In this document: piece after piece, positions 34,380 through 45,060 of the stretch
How positions within the stretch are numbered: position 1 is the first letter of the stretch
How the letters are laid out: each line of letters starts with the position of its first letter
NCBI GenBank assembly: GCA_021030915.1
Contig: JAGEMR010000036.1
Location: 62,001-126,000, forward strand
Origin: Astrothelium macrocarpum
Lineage: Eukaryota; Ascomycota; Dothideomycetes; Trypetheliales; Trypetheliaceae
Direction of reading: 5' to 3'
DNA: 64,000 nt
The notes under the pieces: generated by a model
The model's database searches: none
What the model saw: only the letters and a program-made list of their open reading frames with translations
What the model was told of the DNA's origin: nothing
Program-made: the position numbers and the translations under genes

Positions 34380-35077
34380 GATGCAGAAATCTGGACTGCG
34401 GCTGATCAATCCTGGTCGAGATCTCAGCCAGACTTAGGTTCCCAGAGTGATTATAGCCCATCAATTTGAGGCCCTACAATCAAAGGGCTGACGAATGAAG
34501 GTGACGAGCGATGGCGAAATACAACGAGGTATTGCAGAATAAAGAGACGTATTTGTAGAGCCGCTGCGGCGGTTACGCATTGTTAGTGCCTCCATCGCCG
34601 GACGTGTGGACCACGCAACGTGACCAACTTTTCCAATGAGGCTTTGCGCCCAGCTAAGATTTTGCCCGGTAGTCCGAATTGGGATGAAGTCTCCGGAAGG
34701 ATTACAGAGACAATGAAACAGGTTTGAAGGCCAAGAGTCGGTCAAGATGCGGTAGGCCTCATCTGATGATCACCGCTTCTATTCCAACCATATTCACTGC
34801 TTCGGCCATGTCCAATCTGTCGGTCTCGCCAAACTGGAGTGAGTAAAAAACCCATGATTGGCAGCTTGCGGTTGAGGTGAACACAGGCGTCGGCCGAGAT
34901 ACAGTGGTTTTCGCATAAGCCAGAGGGCTAGTCAAGTGATGTCAATCTCAATGTGCTGGAGAATTCCGAAAACGCTTCGATGTAGCTACCAACACATGGG
35001 TGTCAAGGAACATCTTGGGGAGTAGGGAGCAGCATCGAAGTCATCGTAAGGATTGAAGTCGGCTTGGCCTTGCATTG
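34380..35077. promoter_or_regulatory. Polyketide synthase upstream region
   Basis: About 0.7 kb between the PKS start codon and the TA duplication of element A. I looked here for a missing SAT exon. The only longer minus-strand frame (34461-34745) has no SAT motif and no ATG start. Confidence 0.5.
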
Positions 35078-35079
35078 TA

Positions 35080-35128
35080 GGAGTGTCCACCACCATTCGC
35101 CCGGCCCGAGCATTCGCCCACCCAATTT
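35080..35128. repeat. Element A left terminal inverted repeat
   Basis: 49 bp, pairs with 37201-37249 in inverted orientation with three mismatches (positions 1, 6 and 44). Preceded by TA. Confidence 0.9.
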
Positions 35129-37200
35129 GACTCTCACCACCACACGTTCGAACCTAATTATCTCAACAACAATAACGAATAATGAAATCGGATCTGAATT
35201 TTTTGATAATTCTGAATTATATATTAAAATTGAATTATTAATTTTAATTTAAATAATATTATGATATTTTTTATAATCATCGTAAATGATTTATATAAAA
35301 ATTTATTTTTATTTTATTCAATATTTTCGTATTTATATATATAATATTTTGAATTTATTTGATTATATTTCATTATTTTTATTATTTTGATTTTTTTTTT
35401 GACGAATTTAAAAAATAAATTATTTATTCATTATTTATTATTTTTTAATTTTTTATTTTTATTATTTTTGAATAATTCATTTTTTTTTATATTATTATTG
35501 AATTTTTTATCAAATATATTTTTATTCTATTTTCTATTTTATTTTTATTTATTTATCAATTTATTATTAAATTTTTTAAATCTTTTTTTATTTTTTTTTT
35601 ATTCATTCAATTTTCTTCTATTATTATTATAATCTATAAATTTGTATTATTTTAATAAAATTATAAAATTTTATTTTATCAAATTTTAAAAATATATTAA
35701 ATTATTTTTTTTATTTTATATATTTTTTTTAAATTTTAATTATTTTTTTAAAATTCGAATTTTTTATTTTTAAAAAATAAATTCATATATTCTGATAGAA
35801 TAATTTGATATATTATTTATTCATTTTTATTCGTTATAATAAATTCAATTTAATATTAATTTATTTATAAAATTATTTTAAATATTTAAAATTGATATTA
35901 ATTAAAATATTTGAATTAATAAATCATTTTAAATATTATTAAAAAATTTATATATTGATTTAATTAAATATAATTAAAAAATTAAATGATTAAAAATTTA
36001 TTTTGAATCATTTATTAATAATATTTTTTAATATAAATATTAATTCATATATTTTTTAAAATAATATAAAAAAAATCATTTTTTATAAAATTTAATAAAA
36101 TTTATATATATTGGATTTAAATATCCAATTTTATAAAATATTATTCAATCAATAATCTGAATAAATTCACGTTTAATGATTAAAAATAATAAATAAAATA
36201 AAAAAAATAAATAATAATCAAAATTCATTAATCATGATAATAATTAAAAAAATTTATAATAAAATAAAATTTATGATTATTAATTATAAATAATTTTTAT
36301 TTAAAATCATTATTTATTATATTTTTAATATTTTTATCAAATATTTTTATTAATCAATTGAATTCAATTTTATTATTCATTCAATTTATTAAAAAAAATG
36401 AAAAATTATATTTATAAAAATCAGAATTTATATTTTAAAATCATAAATTTTGAATAAAATTAGATTGATTATTATAAATTATAAATAAAAATAAAATTTT
36501 ATTAATTATAGAAATAATAATAAAAATAATAATCCATTTATAAAAATTATTTATATCTGATTTATATAAAAAATTTTATTTATAAATTGATTTATTAAAT
36601 ATATAATAATAGAATAAAATTTGATTTATAATAAAATCTTTTTTATTCATATTTTATATATTTTATAATAGAATTTTATATTATTCAATTTTAATGAATA
36701 TTTAATATATAATTAATTATAAAATAATATAATTTAATGAATAATATTATATCAAAATATAATTTGCATTATTTATAATTATTTATTTTTTTTTAAATAA
36801 AATTAAATATAATAAAAAATTCTGATTTTAATTATAATTAATGATAATATATAAAATGATTTATTCAATTCTTTTTTATATTTTTTTTATAAATATTAAT
36901 AATAAAATTCTGAATTATTCGAATCGTTGATAGAATTTTATAATTTATAAATATATTTATTTATTAAATTAATATAAATTATTAATATTATAAAAAATTG
37001 ATTAATTTATTTTAAAAAAATTCGATTTTATTTTTCTGAATATTTTTATGATAATATGATAATATTGAATAAAAGATTTCATATTTTTTAATTAATTAAA
37101 AATAATTAAAAATCTTTTATAAATTCATTTTTATTATCATTATTTTAATTGAATTCATATTGATAAAAAAATTAATTTTTGAATTCGTGATGGTGCGCGA

Positions 37201-37249
37201 AAATTAGGTGGGCGAATGCTCGGGCCGGGCGAATGGTGGTGGAGACTCT
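37201..37249. repeat. Element A right terminal inverted repeat
   Basis: Inverted partner of 35080-35128; followed by TA. Nearly identical to 57524-57572. Confidence 0.9.
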
Positions 37250-37553
37250 TATTCCGTAAACCGGCCGCAAGCTTTGGCCAAGTGTGGCGCAAAGAATCGA
37301 GGCACACGATTCCATTGGACGACCAAAAGAGAATACAAATTCATTGCACATGACAATTTATGATTCTTGATGAAAGCAATCCTTCCTGTTACAAGATCTT
37401 CTGAAGTTATTGCACATTACCTATTTGTATGGACTATTGAGTATGAATGTAGAGCATGAGTTCCACGCTGCAGAGAGTGCAAAGTCGACTGTCTTCAAGG
37501 GATCGTCGACAGTTTGGATTGTCTCCAGCCACCTCTCTGTCGATCCATCGAAC

Positions 37554-38960
37554 ATGAAATCGTCCTCAATAAGTCGTCCACCATCAAAACGGCTTCGATT
37601 TCAATCCGACGATAGTAAAGTCAGAAATATCAGTCAGAGCTCGTCGGATTCCCAGTTGTCTAAGCGACTGAACATTTTCTCCTGGAATATCAATGGTATC
37701 CAACCATTCGTGCAACAAATCATTCAAAAACCCATCAAATCATTCTTTCTTCCAGAGTCAAATAGAAAAGGTTATCAGCAGTCTGAATCTCATGAACGAG
37801 TTGCCAAGGCGGATCTCCGCGCTTTCCTCCACCGTCATGAATACCCAGAAATCCTCTGCTTACAAGAGGTGAAAATCGCACCGCACGATACTCGGACCCA
37901 GCGTGCAGTGCAAACTGCCATCAACCCACAGGCCCGCCAAGGGACTTTTGTCGAAAATAAGCCAAAGTATACTGCTCACTTCAATCTCCCCACGGATCCC
38001 TACAACACGACTGGCTTCGGCCGCAAAGTGCATGGCGTCGCAACCATCATCCGTGACGATATCTTAGCCGCTCATGTCAAGCGCGTGAGGAATGTAGACT
38101 GGGATGCTGAAGGTCGCATCCAGGTCATTGAGATGCACTTCCCAATTCACCTTTCCCAACCTCATCATTCCCAGGGGCCCGCCCTTTCGCACACCACAAA
38201 CACTACCAAGATTGCTCTCTTCAATGTCTATCTCGTGAATGGCACCTCGTACCCCTACAAGTCCCCACAGACCGGCAAAGTCATCGGCACGCGCCACGAT
38301 CGCAAACGCGAAGTTCATGGTCTATTGCAGCGGGAGTGCCGGACTATGATGGCGCAGGGCTGGGAAATTGTTATTGCGGGGGATGTCAATGTGGCGCGGA
38401 GCGCGATAGATGGGTGGCCGAGGTTGAGGGAGTGGCCAGAGGACCATGTCGTTAATCGTGCTGATTTTGAGGCGAGATTCTTCGGTCAGGGCAAGGAAAA
38501 TGACATAGAATCAATTGAAGGTCATAAAGCAGCGGCAAGCTTGGTGGAAGAGCAAGATAAGCAAAGCCTTAGCCTGGCTGATTCATTCCGGTGGATGCAT
38601 GGTGAAAGAAGAGGGTACACCTACCACCCTAGAGGAAGAGAGTGGGGAAGTAGTTGTGATCGTGTCGATCTGATAATATTGTCACAAGCATTGGTTACTG
38701 GAGAATGCTGGGAATTGAAGAAAGCAGAAATTTTTGAGAGTACGCAGGAACGCGGTCCCAGTGACCATGTACCACTATCTGTAGGACTAGAGCTTAGCGC
38801 CAAATTGCAGCTAAACGAAGCATCTGAATGCCTATGTTTCCCATCAGGAAGCGCGATATCTAAGGAAACGAGCATAGATATGTTTAATGCGCACCTCTCA
38901 AATGCAAACCTCGACCCGAGCACTTCAGCCCTTCTATCTAGAGGGACTCGCTCAAGATAA
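37554..38960 (+). CDS. Endonuclease/exonuclease/phosphatase (EEP) family nuclease, AP-endonuclease-like
   Basis: Single exon. I choose the ATG at 37554 (468 residues, starting MKSSSISRPPSKRLRFQ with a basic nuclear-localisation-like run); an in-frame ATG at 37443 would add 37 residues. EEP fold motifs: NIFSWNINGIQ (Asn), EILCLQEVKI (metal-binding Glu), EIVIAGDVNVARSAIDGW (Asp and Asn), SSCDRVDLII (Asp) and GPSDHVPLSV (catalytic Asp-His). The combination resembles ExoIII/APN-type DNA-repair nucleases. Large insertions between motifs 1 and 2 set it apart from APE1 or APN2, so AP-endonuclease activity is a family-level guess. The gene begins about 300 bp from element A. Confidence 0.82.
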   Translation: MKSSSISRPPSKRLRFQSDDSKVRNISQSSSDSQLSKRLNIFSWNINGIQPFVQQIIQKPIKSFFLPESNRKGYQQSESHERVAKADLRAFLHRHEYPEILCLQEVKIAPHDTRTQRAVQTAINPQARQGTFVENKPKYTAHFNLPTDPYNTTGFGRKVHGVATIIRDDILAAHVKRVRNVDWDAEGRIQVIEMHFPIHLSQPHHSQGPALSHTTNTTKIALFNVYLVNGTSYPYKSPQTGKVIGTRHDRKREVHGLLQRECRTMMAQGWEIVIAGDVNVARSAIDGWPRLREWPEDHVVNRADFEARFFGQGKENDIESIEGHKAAASLVEEQDKQSLSLADSFRWMHGERRGYTYHPRGREWGSSCDRVDLIILSQALVTGECWELKKAEIFESTQERGPSDHVPLSVGLELSAKLQLNEASECLCFPSGSAISKETSIDMFNAHLSNANLDPSTSALLSRGTRSR

Positions 38961-39024
38961 GACCAGTCTCTTCGGGATGAATACTACCAAGTATAGTAAT
39001 TAAATTCTTCTTTCAACCACAATG

Positions 39025-41637
39025 TCATCCATTGGTAGGTTTGCGACCAATTTCTCGTCGAGCCAATCTGGCGACCGCTGCGACCAAGTTCCCTTGTTCT
39101 TCAGACAAAGCAAAATAGCAGTCCGCTACACTCTTCCCTGGAAGTCCAGCCTGAATTTGAGATATCTTGTCTCTCGTTGCACTGTCACGTATGTCAGAAA
39201 GGCAGATATCATGAATCGAAGGAGAAGGTAGAGGCGGCGACGTCGCTCTCAGCCAGGCGGTGGTTCGCTGTCTCTTTTCGTGCACCGAATGATTCTCATT
39301 GCTGGATACGACGGCATCTGATCGACGTTTACGAGATGAAGTGCCGCCGAGTATAGAATTGGCGCCGTTGTGGGAGGGATGGGGAGTAGGTGGAGGTGAG
39401 AGTAGAGGTGCTAACGGGGTTATAGATGGGGTCGTGATTCGCCGTGTGCTACCTGAGGCAGAAATACTGGTGCCACGGAACGCGAAGGTATCTGACCCGC
39501 GTTTGTGAGATAGAGCGCTCTCGACTGGAGCAAAAGCGTCGTTCTGAGGAGTGAAAGGAGTAGAAGGAACGGACGGTAATGGTGGCGGCGTCGTTCGCAC
39601 GGACGAGCATATGGTATTGTTCGACATGACGCTGTACTTGAGATCCGTGTTCCGTAAGGCCTCTACACACTTTTTAGTGAAATGAAAAAACACTGTTCCC
39701 GGAAGCGCGTTTCCGATTTGCTCCTGAATCTCATCATCGGTTCCAGCGAACTTGTGGTTTGGCGGGAAACCTTGAAGTGCGCTTTGCTCAGCGAGTGTAA
39801 ATCTTCGCTTTCCGCTAGGATGCGGTTGAGTACTTCCCCTGGTAGTGATGCACGCTCGGAGTGGTTGATCGCTGAAATAACTGTCTTTTGGCTTCTTGAA
39901 ACGCGCCCTGTTCACGTTGTGCAGTCTGCCACTGAGTTTTGCGCTAGCAAGAGCGGATTTGATGGTTGTAGGTTTTTGAAGGTTAGGAGAGGAGTTTCCA
40001 TGGATTGGCTTGGGAAATCAAGGGAGAATCTCACCAGGACTAGCAGGAAGTTAGTCCCAAAGAGCTTCTTTCGCTGAATATAGGTCATAGACTTACGCTG
40101 AGGCGAAAAGAATTACACGCTTGCGTGCATGCACGAGTCCGTAATCATCCATGGATATGACTTTCCAGCGAACGCTATAATTGCGAGAAGTAAGGTCGTG
40201 GATGACAGAGCGAAAATACGGAACGTGCTCTGCGTCCGAAACCCCGTTCACCTGTTCAAGGCTTAGAATGCGACATCTTGCAATGTCGACCAAGTGTCCA
40301 GTAGCAAGAAAACAATCTCTGTTACTCGAGTCGTTCACTCCACCTTGGCGGTTTGCCCTGCTGCACCACTGGCATGGTGGTGATAAATGAAGATAATCTA
40401 CCCGTCCTCTCTGTCCGATATGACTCATGAACTGCACGTGGTCTTGATTGTGGCACTTGAGATCTTTGAAGTTAAGATCATGAGTTTTGCATGCAGTCTT
40501 GCACTTGTCAAAGGTCCACTCAGCACGGAAACCTGCCTCCCGCAATGCCCAAGACGCGCCACCAGCGCCACAGAATGCCTCGCCAGATTTGTACGACTTT
40601 CCGTTAGGTTTTGGGCCTCGATTACCAAGCGTCAATTCTGATGTCTCTGCTGCAAGGTCGACCCGAAAGGCGCAAGTACTTGTAGCTGATGAACCCCGAT
40701 CGGAGAATCTCCAAATTTCCATATCTGGAACGGAGTTGGTGGCATCACAATCACCCTGTTTTAGTCGGGTGTAGCTGTACTCAGGATTTCGGCAAGCAAG
40801 TTTGGCTTCCATGTTTCTGTATGCAAGGCCTTGCGTCCACCTGCAAACCAATGTATCTTGACTCGAAGGTCGAGCATTGTTGGTTACTTGTCGTGTATTT
40901 GGATAGAGCTCGTTAGTTAACACGCACGAGCGAAGTCTTGTAGCTCGTGTAGCGTCCTCCTTTACTAAACTTTGCTCAAGTGGGGTTTGCACGTTGTTCT
41001 GACAGTATTGTAACATCATAAAAACCTCCGTTGCAGCGCTTTTAATGTAAGGAAGGTTGCCCTTAGAATCCGAGTTTCGGCGGAGTTTGAGTCCAATCAG
41101 CCAAAACTTAGGCCCTGTCTGGGTCATTTCCCTTGTCACGTAGTGCACAAGGAGAAATTCCTGAGGCTGATCAATCCGGGTCCTAAGCTCAACAGTGTTC
41201 GATGCTTCAACACGTTCCTCATTCGGTAGCATGTAGTATTTTATCTCTTCACCATGACGCAAAGAGGCTCTCGATGTTCCTGTGGCATTTGCTATGGGTA
41301 TCACCAGACCAGATTGCTTGACAAATTGTGGAGTGCTATTGCATATATGTTTAGGATGGCCTTTCTGTTCCTCTACATGGGATGTAAGATCCAAAATTTC
41401 AGGCTTCTGGATTGAATGGGATTGATCTGAGATTTGCGTATACTTGACGTTTTTATGGGAACTGCATGTAGTAATTTTGGGCATGGATCGTGCAGAATGT
41501 AGAACTGATGCGAGAAAATGATCAGTATTTGGCATCTCATAACTTCGCTATAGAAGACATTACTCACTTCTCGATGATTCGTCCTCGGCCCCCCGCATTG
41601 GCTCCTCGTAATCTAGTAGATCCACTACGTCCGCCAT
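39025..41637 (-). CDS. rid: RID/Masc1-type cytosine-5 DNA methyltransferase with in-frame TGA
   Basis: Exons complement(41568..41637), (40097..41504) and (39025..40039). Reading through one TGA gives 830 codons. A BAH-like region (IKYYMLPNEERVEASNTVEL) precedes the catalytic domain: motif I EAFCGAGGASWALREAGF, motif IV LHLSPPCQWCS with the catalytic Cys, motif VI LEQVNG (EQV where most enzymes have ENV), motif VIII region GLVHARKRVILFAS, motif IX FTLAEQSALQGFPPNHKF, motif X IGNALPG. A UBA-like C-terminus (ISQIQAGLPGKSVADCYFAL) ends it. RID is required for RIP in Neurospora, and Masc1 for premeiotic methylation in Ascobolus. A TGA at 40018-40020 breaks APGEILP*FPKPIHG. A later acceptor (exon from 39943) would bypass it but lose about 32 residues. 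Confidence 0.85.
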
Positions 41638-42298
41638 AGCTCAAGCAACTGGCTCTAAAAGGACCCTCTTCGCCAGGACCAGAAAAGCCTCAAAGATACA
41701 AAAACAGAGAAAAAGTGCTTCGTTTTGGATGCCTATATCAAGGGGCTTCGTAAGGAGAGCTGGACGATGTATTAGCGTAGAGCTTTGGAATGAGACCCGA
41801 CGTCATGAAAGGAAGCAATCCGATTTTCGACCGATAAGGACTGGCATTGCAAACTGTGAGGTATGTGAAACAGGAAATGCAATGAAGAAAAGTCATTCTA
41901 CGCTGTAGAGAGGCATCTGCGGAAACCCCAGAGAGCAAGGACAGACGTAAAAGTAGACGAGGGGACAGACCATAGACTAGGGAAACATCAAAAAAAGAGC
42001 AACCGAAGGACCGAATTGCAGGAAGAAGCGGGGCTGCGTGAACTCAAGTTGGTAAGATCGAGCTTATTGTCCCCATGATCAACCGAAAGTGAGTGTTCAG
42101 AATCATTGGCAGCATAGTACCGCACGTGACCAAAGAAAGTCCTCAACATGTAACATTTCATCAAGAAAATGGCCCTTCTACGTAAAATAAGGACCTTAGT
42201 GACGCCGCCTTAGTGGGCGCAATGTGCTGCGGGACGATTCACTGCTCACGGTCCCAAGTATATCCGAAGCTACTAACAAGGTATGCCTCCCTCCTCAG
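41638..42298. other. Intergenic stretch, methyltransferase promoter
   Basis: About 660 bp between the RID-like gene start and the PHD gene stop, both on the minus strand. No gene or clear element seen. Confidence 0.4.
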
Positions 42299-43425
42299 TC
42301 ATGGATTTTTATCTTCCGTAAGGGTGTTGCTAGTATCTGCGATTTTCTCAGAAACGGTATTGAGCAAGCCGTATGGATTGTATGGCATTTCAAAAGGCGC
42401 GCAGAAATTCTCGATCGTGTTTCGGGACCACCCGGTTTCCAGCCATGCTTGCGGCAGTTGACGGAGCTTGGTGCAGGCCGGACAGAGCCATTTTCCTTAT
42501 TGCACAACTCGTTAGTAAGAACTCGGATAAGCGAGACTGGTTTCATACCATTTGGTGCTGACTTTAGATCCACACAGGAAATGTGATACCATTGGTAGAT
42601 GCATTCGCCATTAACGCACTTTACCATAGGCTTGCCATCGTCTGGCTTTCTGCAAGAGCAAAAGAGCTCTGGACTCTGCGACACAAATTTCTTGGCGTCT
42701 TTCATTTCGTTATGCGTTCCGTGCGCGTCAAGATCGGTCTTATAGCATAGATTTTCTGCAGAACGAAGGGACTGTTCAAGAATGCCGTCGCCAGATGAAG
42801 GAAAGAGCACCCCGAGGTCATTCTCCTGCGAAGTTGCCAGCCTGGCAGGATCTACGACACACTCACATCCTCTCGGTATGATTTGAGGTGGAATCTGACG
42901 CAGTCGTTCTGCGACAATCACTACTTGCCTGTGAGTGACCTGACGCTTGGCCGTCACTTTACTTTGGGGGCCGCTTTTTCTCTGACAAACGGGTTTGCTT
43001 CCGAGAACGTCTCTAGCTCGACGACCATCATTCCGACGAGCATTCTTACTTTGAAGGCTCTCTTTTCTTTCCGGGTTTGCCGTCTTCTGATTGACATGCT
43101 CAGAGGTTTCACCGTTGCATGGCGTCCAAGACGGAATCGCGAGCGTATTTGCTGAGGAAGAAAGCTTATGTTTCCACTTAATGACCAATCGAGTAGGCGC
43201 CATGAGGTCCTTGTCGATATCAGAAGATGTTGTATCCGCACCGTAAGTGAGTTCCAATAGAGTGAGGTATGTCCGAATTAAATACGGGAAACCAGTGAGC
43301 CCATGGCATGTGCGATTATAGAGCTTCTTGTTTGGTTCTCTTTCCCATGTGAGCATAGCTACACAAATCCTGATTGTGAGTGCGCTATTCGAAAATGCTA
43401 AATGAGCATTTAGCTTGAGAAGCAT
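42299..43425 (-). CDS. PHD-finger protein
   Basis: Two exons, complement(42549..43425) and (42299..42495), give 357 residues. The intron (GTATGA..AAG) falls inside the PHD finger and splicing restores it: LFCSCRKPDDGKPMVKC, NGECIYQWYHISCV, then GKWLCPACTKL, a full C4HC3 set. The C-terminus continues LPQAWLETGWSRNTI. The upstream two-thirds is basic and Ser-rich without a known domain. PHD fingers of this kind read histone H3 tails, so a chromatin role is likely. It lies next to the RID-like methyltransferase in the same orientation, but no functional link can be shown. Confidence 0.78.
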
Positions 43426-45060
43426 TTCAAGATTAGTTCTGTCATCTTACTTTTTTTTTTTTTTTTCCGTGAAGTGACTGATTCAGATTTTCCACGTTTG
43501 CTCACTTGCTCACCTGCTTCTCCCAAGAAGGCAAATTAGGTGACAGCTTCACCTGATCAGCTCAAAAGATTTCGTTACACACATGCGCCTGGAGTGAAAA
43601 GCTTCTTTTGTCAATAATATTTGCGGGCCTTCTGCCTTGAACTCAAGAAAGGATAACGCCGCGGAGGTTAGAACATGAGATAATGGAGTGCAAGAAACAC
43701 GACTCGTCATTCGCAAACAAGGAAGATCCCCCATGAAACCCCGAACAAGCATACTTCGGAGAATGTGTCGATTGTGATTGCTAACGGTCTCTCTGGCAAG
43801 CATATGATGAGCTATATTTCTAGCAACCCACCACATCTGTCCTCGCAATCGCTAGTGGGACATGATATTATCGACGATGGGTGATCTCAAAGCGTCTCCG
43901 TGTAGAAGGATCGAGGATTTCATACATTGACCCATCTGATAGGCTGGTTGACGGTCAGAGCTAACATAGAGCAATCAAGCCTTGGGAGAATGATTTCATC
44001 TTGCCTGTCCCCATCGCTACATCCGCTGCGCGGCATACCAGAACCGCGTGCTACTTTTGTAAGAATGACTGACAAATTCAAGAACCTCAGCTTGTCCCTT
44101 TCCACCATGATCGTCTCACATATTTGGTTGCTTGCCATTGCGTATGGTTTCTCTAAGGAGCAACTTTAAATTATGCAGACAAGACGTAGTTATGAGAATA
44201 TTAACATATTTCTTCCATCTTCTGTTTTTTGTCGTTCTTGGATGCAGCGTATCGATCACACGAATAGTTCGCAAGATGCCAAGGAAAATGAGATATGGGT
44301 ACCGTTGCTGACGCTCTTATGTATCCCAGTGTCTGTCCCTTGGAACTACTGAACACGCAGGGAAATATTGGGTTTTAGGTTTTTGTAACCTGCTTGGAGA
44401 TCCTAGTGCCAATGCTTTTCCTGGATCAGTGCCCGAGGTCATGGGCGTGCAAAGGTTTGGTGAAGGACTGAACATCAGGCTGGCAGCATTTCCTCACAGG
44501 CATTTCTCTTCTGAGAAGGACTTATCACTTTAGTTATATGAGCCTGTACAGAGTGTTCAGTCGCAGCGTGTAGCCGCACGATCACCAACTTGGGTGCACA
44601 CGAGCGACTGTAGGACGCGTGTACACGCGTCCAGTGGACACACAATCAGGACCAATACGCATCTCTGTAATTCATGCAGCCATCAAATGATGTGTAAGCT
44701 AGCATCAAGACTGTGTCTAAGAAAGGAAAATAGTGTCCCAACCATCCATTGGATGAGATAATTCAGGAGATTGTCATCTTCCCACGCGGCTGAGGGGTGG
44801 AGTGACATTGGCGTAATTTCGGTCGGGTCGGAAGATTTCTTGCCACCTAAAATGTTCAGGGTCCTTTGCTGCAGAAATATAATCAAATGCGCTCCTTTTC
44901 CTAGTGAATTATCCTTTCTTCTTTCATGTTCGTGACGCCTTTCCTTTGCGTGAATCTCTCCTCCTGTCATTCTCTTGCTCCTCTTCCATCCTCCTGGGCG
45001 TCTTCTCCATTCTAGATCGCTCCCTTCCGGGGCTTCCCTCTACAACATCTCACATCCACT
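43426..45060. other. Long intergenic stretch with poly-T run and palindrome
   Basis: About 1.6 kb. Contains a 16-T run (43451-43466) just upstream of the PHD gene start and a perfect 20-bp palindrome at 44613-44632. The last few hundred bases are CT-rich and form the SCS7 promoter. No coding gene supported. Confidence 0.45.
44613..44632. repeat. Perfect 20-bp palindrome
   Basis: GGACGCGTGTACACGCGTCC is its own reverse complement. It lies about 430 bp upstream of the SCS7 start codon. Confidence 0.8.

Larger units (their letters stand above)
35080..37249. mobile_element. Element A: AT-saturated Tc1/mariner-type DNA transposon relic
   Basis: 2170-bp unit flanked by TA on both sides (35078-35079 and 37250-37251). 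Terminal inverted repeats of about 49 bp match at 46 positions (35080-35128 and 37201-37249), with a GC-rich core, GGCCCGAGCATTCGCCCACC. The interior from about 35165 to 37190 is almost only A and T, with no usable coding frame. TA duplication plus inverted repeats point to the Tc1/mariner/pogo superfamily; no transposase survives to confirm it. A possible start codon remnant lies at 35180. The state is as expected after saturating RIP. A second, less mutated copy of its right end is at 57385-57572. Confidence 0.85.

Noticed and set aside
34461..34745. Possible SAT exon upstream of the PKS
   Set aside because: No SAT catalytic motif, no ATG, and a stop separates it from the KS frame.
35387..35632. 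81-codon Phe/Leu-rich open frame in the AT-rich core
   Set aside because: Composition artefact of near-pure A/T sequence rich in TTT and TTA; no start context or domain.
35165..37190. AT-rich block as mitochondrial insertion, centromere piece or replication origin
   Set aside because: Exact TA flanks, inverted GC-rich termini and a second copy of one end show a transposon.
43451..43466. Poly-T run as a retroelement tail
   Set aside because: No target duplication or reverse-transcriptase remnant nearby; a simple homopolymer upstream of the PHD gene.
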